A DNA stretch of 64,000 nucleotides, from assembly GCA_051453625.1 (NCBI GenBank), contig JBOZIK010000001.1, positions 36,961,156-37,025,155 of the forward strand, read 5' to 3'. Made by a program: the position numbers and the translations under genes. Source of the DNA: Welwitschia mirabilis (Eukaryota > Gnetophyta > Gnetopsida > Welwitschiales). How positions within the stretch are numbered: position 1 is the stretch's first letter; the number at the start of each line of letters is the position of its first letter. This document shows positions 35,006-46,043 of the stretch, in pieces. The notes under the pieces were generated by a model that searched no databases, was not told the origin of the DNA, and saw only the letters and a program-made list of their open reading frames with translations.

Positions 35006-36614
35006 TGTTAGATTATGTTTTGTCAATTGATGTCAAACTAATGTTTTCTATATAGAAAATTTTGTGTATCTTGTGCAAAAGATGTTAGTTACTTGTAGGT
35101 CAAAAGATGAAACCGAAACCATCAATTTCTGAGAACTAGAAACCTGTCAATTCTTTTACCTTCTTAAGGGTCTGACTGGATTTTTAAGGGCTCGAATGCA
35201 TCTGAAGTAGATAAAAAATGAACTGCATCTAGAGGGATTGACTGAACTTCTAATGGAATTGATTGGACCTGTAACCTCGAAAAATAGTATCCCTACACTG
35301 AATGGCAAGGGGTCGACTGGACCTTTATGGGGTTAACTAGATTTGAGAACCTATTAAATAGTATCCCTGGACTGAATGACAAGGGATCGACCGGACCTGT
35401 GATGGAGTCGACCGAATTTGTAAACCAAGAAACAGTACTCCTGAACCGATTGTCAAGGAGTTGACTAGATCTATGATGGGATCGAATAGACCTAAGCATT
35501 GTGCAGCTGATACACCTGAGCCAGCTGATCGTCATGGGGTCAACCCGACACCTGAAGGGGTCGATCAAATCTAATGCTAGAAACTAGAAAGAATTTTATC
35601 ATGAGGAGTGGATGAATGGATAATGTAGTGGATGACCGAACTGGGGTTGACCAAACCTAGATGGGGTCGACTAGACAAGGATCTGTAAGAAATTAGAGTA
35701 ACAAAATTTCTCACTCAAGTGATTTATGTAAGTTATGACATAAGATGGGATCAACCAGATTTTTGAGGGGTCGACCAGAAAGAATGAAAATAAAATTTTC
35801 TAATCATTAGGTATCTGCTATGTAGCCATTGGGTAGCTATTTTTTAGCCGATTATAGCCATTAGAAGTGCATTTTAAATGTAATAAATCCTAAAAGCCTT
35901 CTAATATAAATAGCTAAGACATAGATGATCAAAGAATCTTTTGGAACTATTTTCATTTAGGTGAATCTATTGGATCTGAAAGATCAAGCTTTATAATTGT
36001 GTAACTTTCACTGTTGTATCTTAGCATCTATACTTCTAACCGAAGAAGATCTACTATTAGTATCATATCTACATACAAGATTAGATCTAGATCTTTATTC
36101 ATTTTACATCTATAGGAGAAGAGCTCTATCAAATCTACTAGATTAAGAATGAGTGATATATGTGCTCTGTTGGCATTATTCCATCACTGCTTTACTTTGT
36201 GAAAGGTTGAGACTAAGCATTAAAAAGTTCATTCAAAGGTTGAGATTAAGCCTTAAAAATTCCATTCAAATATTGAGACTAAGCCTAGAAAAGTCTGTTT
36301 GTAAAGGTTATAGGTAAACCTAGAATACCTGGTGGAGTAACGAAGATCTGAGATCTAGCTTGGGAATAAGCTGAGCATCAAGAGTGGAGTAGGGGGTTTC
36401 CCAAACCACTATAACTTCAGCTTGCCTCTATTCAGTATTTTTATGCTTTTAGTTATTATTTCTTTACTTCTATTATTTTCCTATTTCATGCACATTTTAA
36501 ATTAGGTAATTATTATATGCAAGTTTTGTTTAAGATTGGATTCATTTAGAATATTATGTTGTGTCTTTTTAAAAGAACCTATCCATCCTCCATCTAAGGT
36601 TCTTAATCTTATCA
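35006..36614 (+). repeat. 5' LTR of C
   Basis: TGTTAGATTATG...CTTAATCTTATCA, 1609 bp. It has a GTCGAC-like array (about 35160-35790) and a three-fold 'aaggttgagactaagcc' repeat at 36198-36300. It is paired with 49202-51007. Confidence 0.8.
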
Positions 36615-36616
36615 TT

Positions 36617-36628
36617 TGGTATTAGACC
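36617..36628 (+). other. Primer-binding site of C
   Basis: tggtattagacc, two bases after the LTR end. iMet type with changes. Confidence 0.75.
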
Positions 36629-36679
36629 TGGTTAAGTATTTTTTTAGATCTTAATCAATCTAGAATTTATAACCCCATA

Positions 36680-37400
36680 ATGAATTTTCACATTGATGAT
36701 TTTTCAAATATGCCCTTCCTCGATACTTATGCTTTTATTTGTATATGTTGGATAGTATATGGATATATTTTTAAATAGATTACAACTAGTGGAAACACAC
36801 AGGAGTTAAGTGAAAGTGATAAAAGGAATCCTCAAAAACATGACAAAGAAAGGAGACTTTCCTTTATGGCACTTGTGCCTCCATTGCAAAATATGCCCAA
36901 TACATTAGATCAAGATAACCATAATGTGGACAACGAAGAACCAGATGAGTTGGAAGATACCTGTCAAGAGCTACACTAGGAATGTGAAAAGCTGTCTAAA
37001 AGGATAAATGATCTAAATACGATTATAAGATTTCTCACCAAGAAAAAGGAGGAAATGAAATCAAGTCTCAAAAGAATAAAATTAGAAAACTTTGATCTCA
37101 CTCCACAGGTAAAAGAGTTACCTTATTTTGTTAATAAATTTTTAGGTGGATCTACCAAATTGGAACAAATGCCTAAAGTTTAAAAACCTATTAGTAACAA
37201 GTCAGGTATTGGTTTCATTGCTTAAAGACAGCAAAATTAGATAACCACTGATGATAAGTTTCTTTCAAAAACTACTTGTCATTTCTATGGAAGAATTAGT
37301 CATTTAAAATTCATATGTAATGCTAGAAAGTTATTTTCAAACTCAGTTAGTACTTTCCTGTTTAAGTTTATTCCTAAAGGAGGTATCCATGTAAGTCTAG
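36680..37400 (+). pseudogene. copia gag of C, lacking the gag core
   Basis: Starts at ATG 36680 (MNFHIDDFSNMPFLDT). As in copies A and D, a short N-terminal part leads straight to ERRLSFMALVPPLQ and the coiled coil DELEDTCQELH...RINDLNTIIRFL (about 36950-37030), with no UBN2 core. The zinc knuckle at about 37275 reads CHFYGRISHLKFIC, second Cys changed to Tyr. A few stops (36777, 36979) break it. Confidence 0.8.
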
Positions 37401-37469
37401 AAAGACTATGTGGTGAAAGCTAATGATCTTAAAAGTCTCTTAATTTAGACAACTTTTAACGTTTCAAAT

Positions 37470-37819
37470 AACATAAGATAGTATCTCAATAGTGGGTGTT
37501 CAAGGCATATGTTAGAAGATAAATCCAGATTCAAGCAACTAAGCTACTTTGATAGAGGAGAGGTGACTTTTAGAAACAATGGAAGAGAAAAAATAAAAGG
37601 AATTGGAAGCATTAATGGAGGTAAACTCCCTATAATTAATGAAGTTTTGTATGTAAGTGGTTTAAAGCATAATTAATTAATCATTAGCCAAATTTGTGAC
37701 AAAGGTCATAAGATAGTTTTTGATAAATCAAAATGTAAAATTTTACATGGAAAATCAAATGATATAATTCTTAGAGCAAGTAGAATAGACAATGTTTATA
37801 GCATAGATCAATCATTTTC
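37470..37819 (+). pseudogene. copia protease and GAG-pre-integrase of C
   Basis: The active-site motif reads YLNSGCSRHMLEDKSRF: catalytic Asp is Asn. The pre-integrase region EVLYVSGLKHN...IISQICDKGHKIVFDKSKC follows, and then RASRIDNVYSIDQSF ends at the N gap. Confidence 0.85.
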
Positions 37820-37919
37820 NNNNNNNNNNNNNNNNNNNNNNNNNNNNNNNNNNNNNNNNNNNNNNNNNNNNNNNNNNNNNNNNNNNNNNNNNNNNNNNNN
37901 NNNNNNNNNNNNNNNNNNN
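37820..37919. other. 100-N gap between C protease and D LTR end
   Basis: C pol (integrase onward) and most of D's 5' LTR are missing here. The true distance must be far more than 100 bases unless the join is wrong. Confidence 0.85.
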
Positions 37920-38056
37920 TTACTTTAAATACGTCTAGTTTTTCTTCATATGCATAGTTTTATTAGCAAATTATTTTGACTAAGCTTTTAATATATCATG
38001 AATTGTTAGTTTATTTTATTTTAAGAATTCTCGATCCTTTCATTTGGTATTAAAGC
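37920..38056 (+). repeat. 3' end of D 5' LTR and primer-binding site
   Basis: 37920-38042 matches the last 120 bp of the A/B LTR (tagtttttcttcatatgcat phrase) and not the C-type LTR. It ends GATCCTTTCA, and a primer-binding site tttggtattaaagc follows at 38043-38056. Confidence 0.8.
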
Positions 38057-38109
38057 AAGGTTAATTATTTTTTTTAGATTTTAACCAATGTAGACTTCAA
38101 AACCTTATA

Positions 38110-38790
38110 ATGAGTATTTCCTTTATTGACTTTTTAAATTTGCCCTTCCTAGACACCTGTACTTTTATTTGTATGTTTTGGATAGTATGTGGATATTTTT
38201 TCAAATAGATTGCAAATAGTGGAAATGTAAAGGAGTTAAGTGAAAGTGATAAAAGAATAGTTTAAGAATCTGACAAAGAGAGAAGACCTTCCATCATGGC
38301 ACCTGTGCCTTCTTTACAAAGTGTGCCTAACACATTAGAGCATGATGACTTTGATGTGATTGATGAAGAATAGGATGAGCTGGAAAACACCTGTTAAGAA
38401 CTATACTGAGAATGTAAAAAGCTAGCTTAAAGGATAAATGATCTAAATAAGATTGAAAAATCTCTCACCAAGGAAAAGAAGGAAATGGAATCAAGTTTTA
38501 AAGGGATCAAATCTGAAAGCTCTAACCTCACTCTACAGTTAAAAGAGTTATCTCATTTTTTTAATAAATTTTCTAGTGGATCTTCCAAATTAGAATAGAT
38601 TCTTGGAATTTAGAAATCTATTGGCGATAAGTCATGTATTGGGTTCATCTCTCAAAACTTCAAAGGTAGCAAAATTAGGTAATATGGGATAGTAATTTCT
38701 TCTCAAAAGTTACTTATCATTTTTATGGAAAAATTGGTCATTCAAAACTTTTGTGTAATGCTAGAAAATAATGTTGTTTTCAAACTCAGT
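38110..38790 (+). pseudogene. copia gag of D, lacking the gag core
   Basis: ATG at 38110 (MSISFIDFLNLPFLDT). It has the same short layout as A and C: N-terminal FW segment, then ERRPSIMAPVPSLQ, coiled coil (ELENTC...RINDLNKIEKSL), and a knuckle remnant at about 38725. Several stops. It is closest to copy A by sequence. Confidence 0.8.
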
Positions 38791-38894
38791 TAGCACTTTT
38801 TCTTTTAAATTTATTCCTAAAGGAGGTATACCACATAAGTCTAAAAATACTATGGGTGAAAGCTAATGATCTTAAAAGTCTTTTAATTGAGATA

Positions 38895-39260
38895 ACTTTC
38901 AAAGTTTTAAATAGCACTAAATGGTATTTAGATAGTGGGTGTTCAAGGCATATAATAGGAAACAAATCTAGATTCAAGCAACTAAGCAAATTTAGTGAAA
39001 AAGAGGTGACTTTCATTGATAATAGGAGAGTAAAAATATAAGGCATTGGAAGCCTTGATGGAGGTAACCTTCCTAAAATTAATGAAGTTTTATATGTAAA
39101 TGGTTTACAACATAATTTATTGAGCATTAGTCAAATTTATAATAAAGGTCACAAGGTAGTCTTTCATAAATCAAAATGTAAAATCTTACATGAAAAATCT
39201 AATGATGTAATACTTAGAGAAAGTAGAATAGACAATGTACATAGCATATATTAATTGTTT
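38895..39260 (+). pseudogene. copia protease and GAG-pre-integrase of D
   Basis: The active site is intact: WYLDSGCSRHIIGNKSRF, the only DSG among the five copies in the window. The pre-integrase segment EVLYVNGLQHNLLSISQIYNKGHKVVF and RIDNVHSI follow. A single stop at 39039 and others downstream break the polyprotein. Confidence 0.85.
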
Positions 39261-39289
39261 TCTCCATGTTATTTTTCAAATGTTTCTTA

Positions 39290-40408
39290 AGAAGAGCTTT
39301 GGCATAAACAATTAGATCATGTTAATTATGATTAGTTGAAAATGATTATTCATAAAAATATCTTGAAAGGAATTCTTAAGATAAATGTAGAAAGACGAGG
39401 CTTATGTGATGCATGCCAAAAGGGAAAACAAATTAAGACCTCTCATAAAAGAAAAATCTAAGCATCCACATCTATGCCATTAGAGATTATTCATATGCAT
39501 CTAGTAGGCCCTGCTCAAACTTGAACTGTAGGTGGAAAATGTTATTTTCTTACCATGGTTGATAATTTTTTAGATATACTTAGATAGCCTTTTTGTTAAA
39601 AAAATCTAAATCTTATAAACATTGAGTTGAAATTTTCAATAAGATTCAAAATAAAAAGGGGTATACCATAAAGAAAATAAGAAGTAATCATGGTGGTAAA
39701 TTTTAGAATAATTTTTTTGAGAAATATTACATTGAAAATGGTATTGACCATCAGTTTTCAGCCCTAAAAACACCACAACAAAATGGTATAGCTAAAATAA
39801 ATAATAGAGTTCTTCAAGAAATGCACAAACTATGCTAAATAATAAGGAAGTTCATAAATCCTTTTGGCTGAGGCAGTTAGCACAACATGCTACATTATTA
39901 ATAAAGTAGATCTTAAACCTGGTACTAATAAAACATCATATGAGTCATGGAAAGGAAGACAACCAAATGTCTCATATTTTAAAGTCTTTGAAAGTAAATA
40001 CTATGTGCTAAAAGATAGAAAACATTTGAGCAAATTTGAGTCAAATGCAGATGAAGCTATCTTCTTGGGTTACTCAACTAGAAGTAGAGCCTATCATGTT
40101 TTCAACAAAAGAAGCTTAATGGTAGAAGAGTAAATAAACATGCAAATTAATAAGATGAACACAAAATCAAACTACACAGATGAGGAAGAAACCATAACTA
40201 CAAGTATTTCTACAACCAATGAAGGTTCTACCAAAAGAAATGAAGTTCTAATATAAGAAGGCACACTGAAAAAGCATAAACTACTTAAAGATCATTCTTT
40301 AGAATCCATTATTAGAGAAGTTAACTCTAAAAAAAAGACAAGAGGTTCTATAAAAAATTTGTGTGCTTATGTTTATTATGTCTCAAAGATAGAACCCAAG
40401 AGATATGA
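39290..40408 (+). pseudogene. copia integrase and linker of D
   Basis: HHCC part (LDHVNYD; GLCDACQKGKQIKTSH, about 39400), the core with a changed first Asp region (MHLVGPAQT), VDNF...RYT, NHGGKF (Glu to Lys), PQQNGI, then the well-kept C-terminal frame 39864-40133 with ACYIINKVDLKPGTNKTSYE and AIFLGYSTRSRAYHVFNKRS. The linker to 40408 ends NLCAYVYYVSKIEPKRY and is cut by the gypsy-like insertion; it resumes at about 46718. Confidence 0.85.
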
Positions 40409-41435
40409 TGTAAGATCCACATTTTTGATTTTTTAACAAGTTTATGTTTAATGAAATATTTGGAAAATATTGAACTACTTGAAATCCCAATTATGATTAT
40501 TACTATATTCTTGAAAACAGTATTATTGAGTTATAATATGAATAGCTTTTGATTAAATGCTCATACCCAAGTTTTTATATGCTCTTGTGGTGGAAGTAAT
40601 ATCTTTTATTTACTTATGCAATTGAAAGTAAATGCTAAATTAAATGTTTATTTTGGAGATATGTTATTTATTCCTTTTTCTCATTATTAAATGTAGAGCA
40701 TTATCTTGATTATATTATTGAAAGCATCCTTGGCCAGGCAATCATTTATGAGACATTATGTAATCCCTCTTGCCCTCATCCATAATATTTTATCTTTATA
40801 TGCAAGGAATCTTTGCTAACTTTCGTTTGTCTTTATATGCAAGGAATCTTTGCCAACTTTCATTTATCCTAATATTCTTATGATTCTTTGCATTCTACCA
40901 AATCTCAATTATAGTTAGGACTCTCCTTCTCCTTTTGTCTCACTTTCATTTTTGGAGAACCTCTTGCTACTGAGTCTTAGAGCTAGAAAATCCTTAAAGA
41001 CTAGCAAAGATCTTGAGTTCTTAAAAATCAATATGGTTCCATACTTTTGTGCTTCCTTGATAGTCCCTTCTTATGCATTCTGTGTTAAAATCGTCATGTT
41101 ATGTATGATTCTATACTTTTGTATTTTCTTGATGATCCTTGCTTATGGATTTGTTTACTGAAATCGATGTGTATTTATAATCCTATATGATGAACATTAA
41201 ATGATGTGATGCATGAATGAGATAAACTCTATGCTAATACATGTTTCATCTTCATTACTCTTTTTCTTAATATCTTTAGGTTATATTCCTTAGTATGAGA
41301 TGAAAACTCATGATTAAATCCTTTTTACTCATCTTGTAATCTGCTTTTAAATTCTTGTTGAGGTGTTTGTCATGGTCAACCTTCTCTCGACTTTGTAATA
41401 TCATCTTGTTAAACTTATGGTTATGGATTTTCAAC

Positions 41436-41790
41436 AAATTGTCAAATGAGGTAGTGGACTTTATATATTTCCAAATGAGGTAGTGAAGAGAGAATCCCAT
41501 AAATTATTGAACAAGGTAGTGGGAATATTATATTATCATAGATCACCAAATGAGGCGGTGGGCTTCACAAATCGTCAAATGAGGTAGTGAAGTTAATGAT
41601 AAATAATATTTTATATATATTATTATGAGTATCATAGATCATCAAATGAGGTAGTGGGCTTTACAGATCACCAAATAAGGCAGTGGGCTTTACAAATCGC
41701 CAAATGAAGCAGTGAAGTTAAATATTATGTGAGAACAATAGATCACCGAATGAGGCATTGGCTTTACAGATTGCCGAACAAGGCAATGAA
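41436..41790 (+). repeat. Degenerate tandem repeat, caaatgaggtagtg module
   Basis: About ten copies of 'atcaccaaatgaggtagtg' variants followed by ggctttacaaatcg or aagttaat, with units of about 25-30 bp and some larger spacers. Such arrays occur in LTR U3 regions; here it is directly followed by a TA repeat. Confidence 0.8.
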
Positions 41791-41804
41791 GTTAATATTG
41801 ATAT

Positions 41805-41810
<6 letters not shown>

Positions 41811-41853
<43 letters not shown>
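41811..41853. repeat. (TA)n microsatellite
   Basis: About 43 bases of almost pure TA. It produces spurious Tyr/Ile repeat ORFs on both strands. Confidence 0.95.
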
Positions 41854-41856
<3 letters not shown>

Positions 41857-42929
41857 ATTCTCATTCATAGCCATAAGCTCATTATTTGTGTATTTCTTAG
41901 ATTTCTTGAAAGTTTTAAACTTTTCCTTGTTATCTTGATCCTTGAAGTATCTTGCCAAAATACTTATTGTTGTCTAGGCCATACTAGGAGCAGTGAAATT
42001 TTCACAATTCTCATTCCATATTTTTCTTGTTATATGTGGAAAATTTGGTGTCTAATTGCTAAGATGACATGAGTTTGTAATGGATCATTGGATTTATAAT
42101 GGTGGAAAAGAAAATCTTTAGATTTATTTTATCTCTTTGGCTACTAGAGTTAATTATCTGATTACATGAATAGACAATATATTAATTATCATTTTGATGA
42201 GGGATAAACTCTAGTTATTCATAATTGTGTGGCTTTCATTTTTATATGGAATGATCATTTTCCTTCTTAAAATAAAATTTTTTTATTGGAGATCATACTT
42301 TCTAGTTATTATCTCATAAAATTTATTAAAATTTTGAATGTCTACCCATGTATGTATGAAATATTATATTAGATATCAAATTGAAAGATTGTAAATTCTT
42401 AGGTATCTTTGTGGAATAGACCTAAATTTCTGCATTATTGTTATATTGTGATTAAAAAATTCATTCAAAAATTTTATTAGAAAACTTTGGAAGATTTTGT
42501 AATAAGTAGACGTCTTCTTTAGTCTATTAAAAGTTTTGTAGTGTATCTTTGATAAAATTTCTTTTAAATGTGGACTAGAGACTTTCCCTCCTTTCCAAAG
42601 AAATTTAAATCCTAAGAAAAAGAAGTTACTTTTTCTCTTAAAATTAATTAAGTGTTGTAAGATTAGTTAGTATAAATTTTCTCTTTAAAAACTAAGTTAA
42701 GGTATCATGGAGGATAGGATCGCCTTAAAGAAAGCCATTATTAATGAAGTTAAAAATTCTTGAAATGGACATTACAAAAAGGAAGTTTCAAATTCTTGAG
42801 ATGAACGTTACAAAGTCTAAATTTTCCATCAATAAAATAGATAGTTTTTAATTAATGCTTTTGATAGAGGAGATTAATGAGGATTTAATCTTTTGCTAAT
42901 AAAGTAACATTTGTAAATTAAAAAAAATA

Positions 42930-43130
42930 GGTATTACATTTTGATATCAGAGTGACAGAGCAAGTTAAAGTTTTCGACATTAGAATTTTTTTAGGAATTC
43001 ACATTTGGCATCAAATTCAAGTTTAAAGGCTTTTTAACTATAAAATTTTGGGGTGTTACAATTTGGTATTAGAGTGATCAAGTTAATGAAGATTTTCAAC
43101 TATAGAATTTTAGGATGTTTCAATGTTAAA
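42930..43130 (+). repeat. Iterated LTR-end/primer-binding-like units
   Basis: Three related units of about 60 bp: ttttgatatcagagtgacag (about 42947), tttggcatcaaattc (about 43010) and tttggtattagagtgatc (about 43062). Each is followed by an 'aagtt...ttttcaactatagaatttt' type tail. It looks like a local tandem amplification across the LTR end and primer-binding site. Confidence 0.55.
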
Positions 43131-43239
43131 TGGAATGATATCAAAATTAGTAGCTTAACAACAATTATTCCCAGCAAAATCAAAACATAGGCTCTAATAA
43201 CAACTCCATAGTATCTATGCCTAGTAGAACTGCTAACCT

Positions 43240-43270
43240 AGATTTGATACCAACATGTAACATCCTATTA
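43240..43270 (-). other. Opposite-strand gypsy LTR/primer-binding boundary
   Basis: ctagatttgataccaaca is followed by tgtaacatcc. On the minus strand this reads as an LTR end GGATGTTACA followed by TTGGTATCAAATC, i.e. an LTR end plus primer-binding site facing left. This gives a head-to-head arrangement with the plus-strand boundary near 43050. Confidence 0.45.
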
Positions 43271-43998
43271 ATTTAATATTCAAAAACTTTTATATGATAA
43301 TGCATTGATATCAAACTATAACATATGAAATTTTATTCTAAATATCCTCCTACATTATGTTTTAGTTCTTCGAAAAAATAATGAACAAACAAATTTCTAC
43401 TTTTAAAACTTTTTGATTAGATATTAAGGAAATTATTTGCTATAATTGATAATAATAATTTATGGTTAGATTTAAATCACAGAGTTACCATAATTCGAAA
43501 ACATAACTCTTAAATTACAAATAATTTAAACAATCAAAATCTTTCAAGAGAGAAAAGATAATTATGAAAGAATATACATAATCTTGAAAATAAATTTGAG
43601 TACAAATTCCTATTCACAAAATTAATACAAACTACTTAGGACATCCAATTCCTTTAACTTCATGGATTTAAACATTAAGAATGAAAATAGCATTCAATTT
43701 CATCTACAATAGCTGGCTCATTTCAAGACCTTCTTTGTAGTAGGTCTTGCACATGTAAGCATGGCGCGAGAACTGTGACCTTCATAGTTCGCAGTATGAT
43801 CCACGGTAATGTTTAGGAAAGGGGTTCTAAGGGCAAGATAAGATTCTCACGAAAATTGATATGTGATCAAGAGAAACTAAGAAGGCAATGCCAAACAANN
43901 NNNNNNNNNNNNNNNNNNNNNNNNNNNNNNNNNNNNNNNNNNNNNNNNNNNNNNNNNNNNNNNNNNNNNNNNNNNNNNNNNNNNNNNNNNNNNNNNNN
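43271..43998. other. AT-rich DNA and 100-N gap
   Basis: If the boundary above is real, 43271-43898 is part of a minus-strand gypsy LTR. No coding seen. N run 43899-43998. Confidence 0.4.
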
Positions 43999-44639
43999 AA
44001 TTGTTATTTTGATGAGAGATAGATTATATTTATTCATAAGTGTATGACTTGCAGTACTTAAAGTTTACTTGAAATTTTATGATACATGGAATGATGATTT
44101 TCCTTCTTCAAATTTTGTAATTAAACTTGTTATTTGAAGGTCAAATTTTTTCAATTATTATCTTATGGAATTTATTAATTTTTCCCATGTATCTTTGATA
44201 TATTTTATTTCTTATTGAAAGAAAAGATTGTGAAAGTTTGAAAATCTTTTGGAATGAACCTGGAAATTTGTATATTATCATTATACAGAAGTGGAAAGTT
44301 TTATTGCAATATTTCATTGAAAAATTTTTATGATTAATTGAAGTTCTTCTTGAGTCTATTTATCCTTAATAAATTATCCTTTCATGTAAACAAGAGACCT
44401 TCCCTCCTACTAAAATAATTAAGACCCAAAAAACTTCTTCTCATTAGAGGTCAAAGGGAATTGAAGGATGGGTATTAATTGAGTGCCTCTAAACTCAATT
44501 AAAAGACTTAAATGTATTGAAAAGAAGGGATGATAATGGATTAAAGAAAGGCCCTTGAGTGAGTCCCTCTAAAAGTCTTAAATGTTTGATTTACTAGAAA
44601 GAGGAAATGATAATTACTAAAAGTTAAGGGTCGTTGTGG

Positions 44640-45440
44640 TCTTACTGGGGTTTTCCCCCTTCACTTACCCCACGCTGTTCATAGCCTATGTTCACGGTGC
44701 TCATGAAACGTGTCGTCAACCTTCCTCCATCATAGCCAACGTGACTCCCCCTCTGAGGCATTTGTGAGTATCTTATCACTGTTAGTCTCTCCTCTGCATC
44801 ACTTGTGTGTGTCTCACAGTGCGCTGCCCTCCTTTGTTCTGCATCCCTCGCCTCGGCTTGCACCCACATTCCCTGGCAATGTTGCCTCCTTCACACTTGT
44901 GCGCAGCCATCGTTCCCTTTGCCACCCAACCTGAGCTATGCCAAAATGCCTTGATGTCATGGATAAGTCTACTGATGCGTTGCTCATTTGTGTTTCACGT
45001 TGCTAAGCCTTAGTGCGTCCCATAACCGCGCGCAATGCTTTTGTAGCCCACTTCCCTATGTCCTTTTACAATGCACCGCTTGACCCTTCTTAAATGCTCT
45101 GCTTTCACCTATGTTCACGCGCCGATTATCCAACGTTCATCTTTTTGCAAATTTTCCGTATGATCTTCCTACGCTCAGTTGAATCTCTGCTTTTTTGATT
45201 GCGTTGCCTGAACCCTAGCTGGTGACATCTTGTTAGGACTCGCGTTGCCCTACCAGCATGCATTCCAGCTTTTCTTTCTCACCCCTCCTTTTGACACTCA
45301 ACTTTTGAGGTGTTTGCACTTGCGCTCTGCTAGTCACCGAAATCCACCTACAATATGCTCAAATAATGAATGCTTAGACTTGTTGATGAAAGAATTTTTG
45401 GTCAAATATGTTAAAGAGTGGACATAGGAGTTGAAGCTGG
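44640..45440. other. C-rich block within gypsy-like LTR
   Basis: Much less AT-rich than its neighbours, with short Ser/Pro/Leu/His-rich open frames on the plus strand (44710-44934, 44807-45013). These resemble no known protein and have the look of an LTR R/U5 region. No gene called. Confidence 0.45.
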
Positions 45441-45839
45441 GCACACTCAAGTTAATTGAATTCTAGAGTGCCAGGAATAAAAGGGGGGATAAAATGGAGT
45501 TTTGAGATGCGCTTCATGTTTTCTCCACTGGCAATCATAAAAACGTCTTCTTACCAATTCTTTTTTTTCATGTATAATCTTTCTGCTATTGGAACCTAAA
45601 GTCTGTTTCGTGCAAGAGTATGCAGAGTTGTTTAGAAAGGCGTAATTAAGAATGGGCATTATTTGTGAGTGACCGAGTTGAGTGGATCTGGGCATCACGT
45701 AAGGGGGCATTAGTCAAAATTTGTGTGAATGTTGCATTGCGACCAGATGTATCAAAATTGTGTGAACAAATGCATCATTTAAAGCTTGCTCCCACCAAAT
45801 AGAACATTCCAATGCTGACAGAGCATTTGTTTTAACTAA

Positions 45840-45930
45840 GTTGGAGGTGGCGTAGTGGTGAAGGTGTATGAATAATAATCAGGAGGTTATAGGGTCAATC
45901 CCAATTCTGAGCAAAATGTCATTTTTTTAA
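45840..45930 (+). mobile_element. tRNA-derived SINE-like segment
   Basis: An A-box-like tggcgtagtgg (45848-45858) and a B-box-like gggtcaatccc (45892-45902), 33 bases apart, fit the spacing of a tRNA-type RNA polymerase III promoter. A T-run follows at about 45922. It does not fold as a complete tRNA and the acceptor stem is absent, so a SINE head is more likely than a tRNA gene. No TSD was identified. Confidence 0.45.
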
Positions 45931-46027
45931 TATAACTCAAATATTCTTGAAATCCTGACATTTAAATTATTTGTCTAGAAATTAATTAAATATGTTTATA
46001 GAAAAGTATATAAGAAGTATAAGTGTG

Positions 46028-46043
46028 TATATATATATATATA
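46028..46043. repeat. Short (TA)n microsatellite
   Basis: About 16 bases of TA within the gypsy-like LTR. Confidence 0.9.

Larger units (their letters stand above)
40409..43048 (+). repeat. Gypsy-like LTR, first copy
   Basis: TGTAAGATCC...GGGGTGTTACA, followed at once by a primer-binding-like ATTTGGTATTAGAGTG. No coding. It contains an iterated caaatgaggtagtg module and a TA microsatellite. Confidence 0.6.

Noticed and set aside
35293-35568. Minus-strand 91-codon frame with repeated VDP/VDSI
   Set aside because: Lies wholly in the C 5' LTR and reads the GTCGAC-like array backwards; the same type of frame appears at 49372-49743 in the partner LTR.
41440-41790. CRISPR-like array
   Set aside because: The repeats are degenerate, directly tandem, and lie in an LTR of a plant retroelement; no spacer structure or cas genes.
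45840-45930. Functional tRNA gene
   Set aside because: A- and B-box words are present but no acceptor stem or anticodon arm can be drawn; called SINE-like instead.
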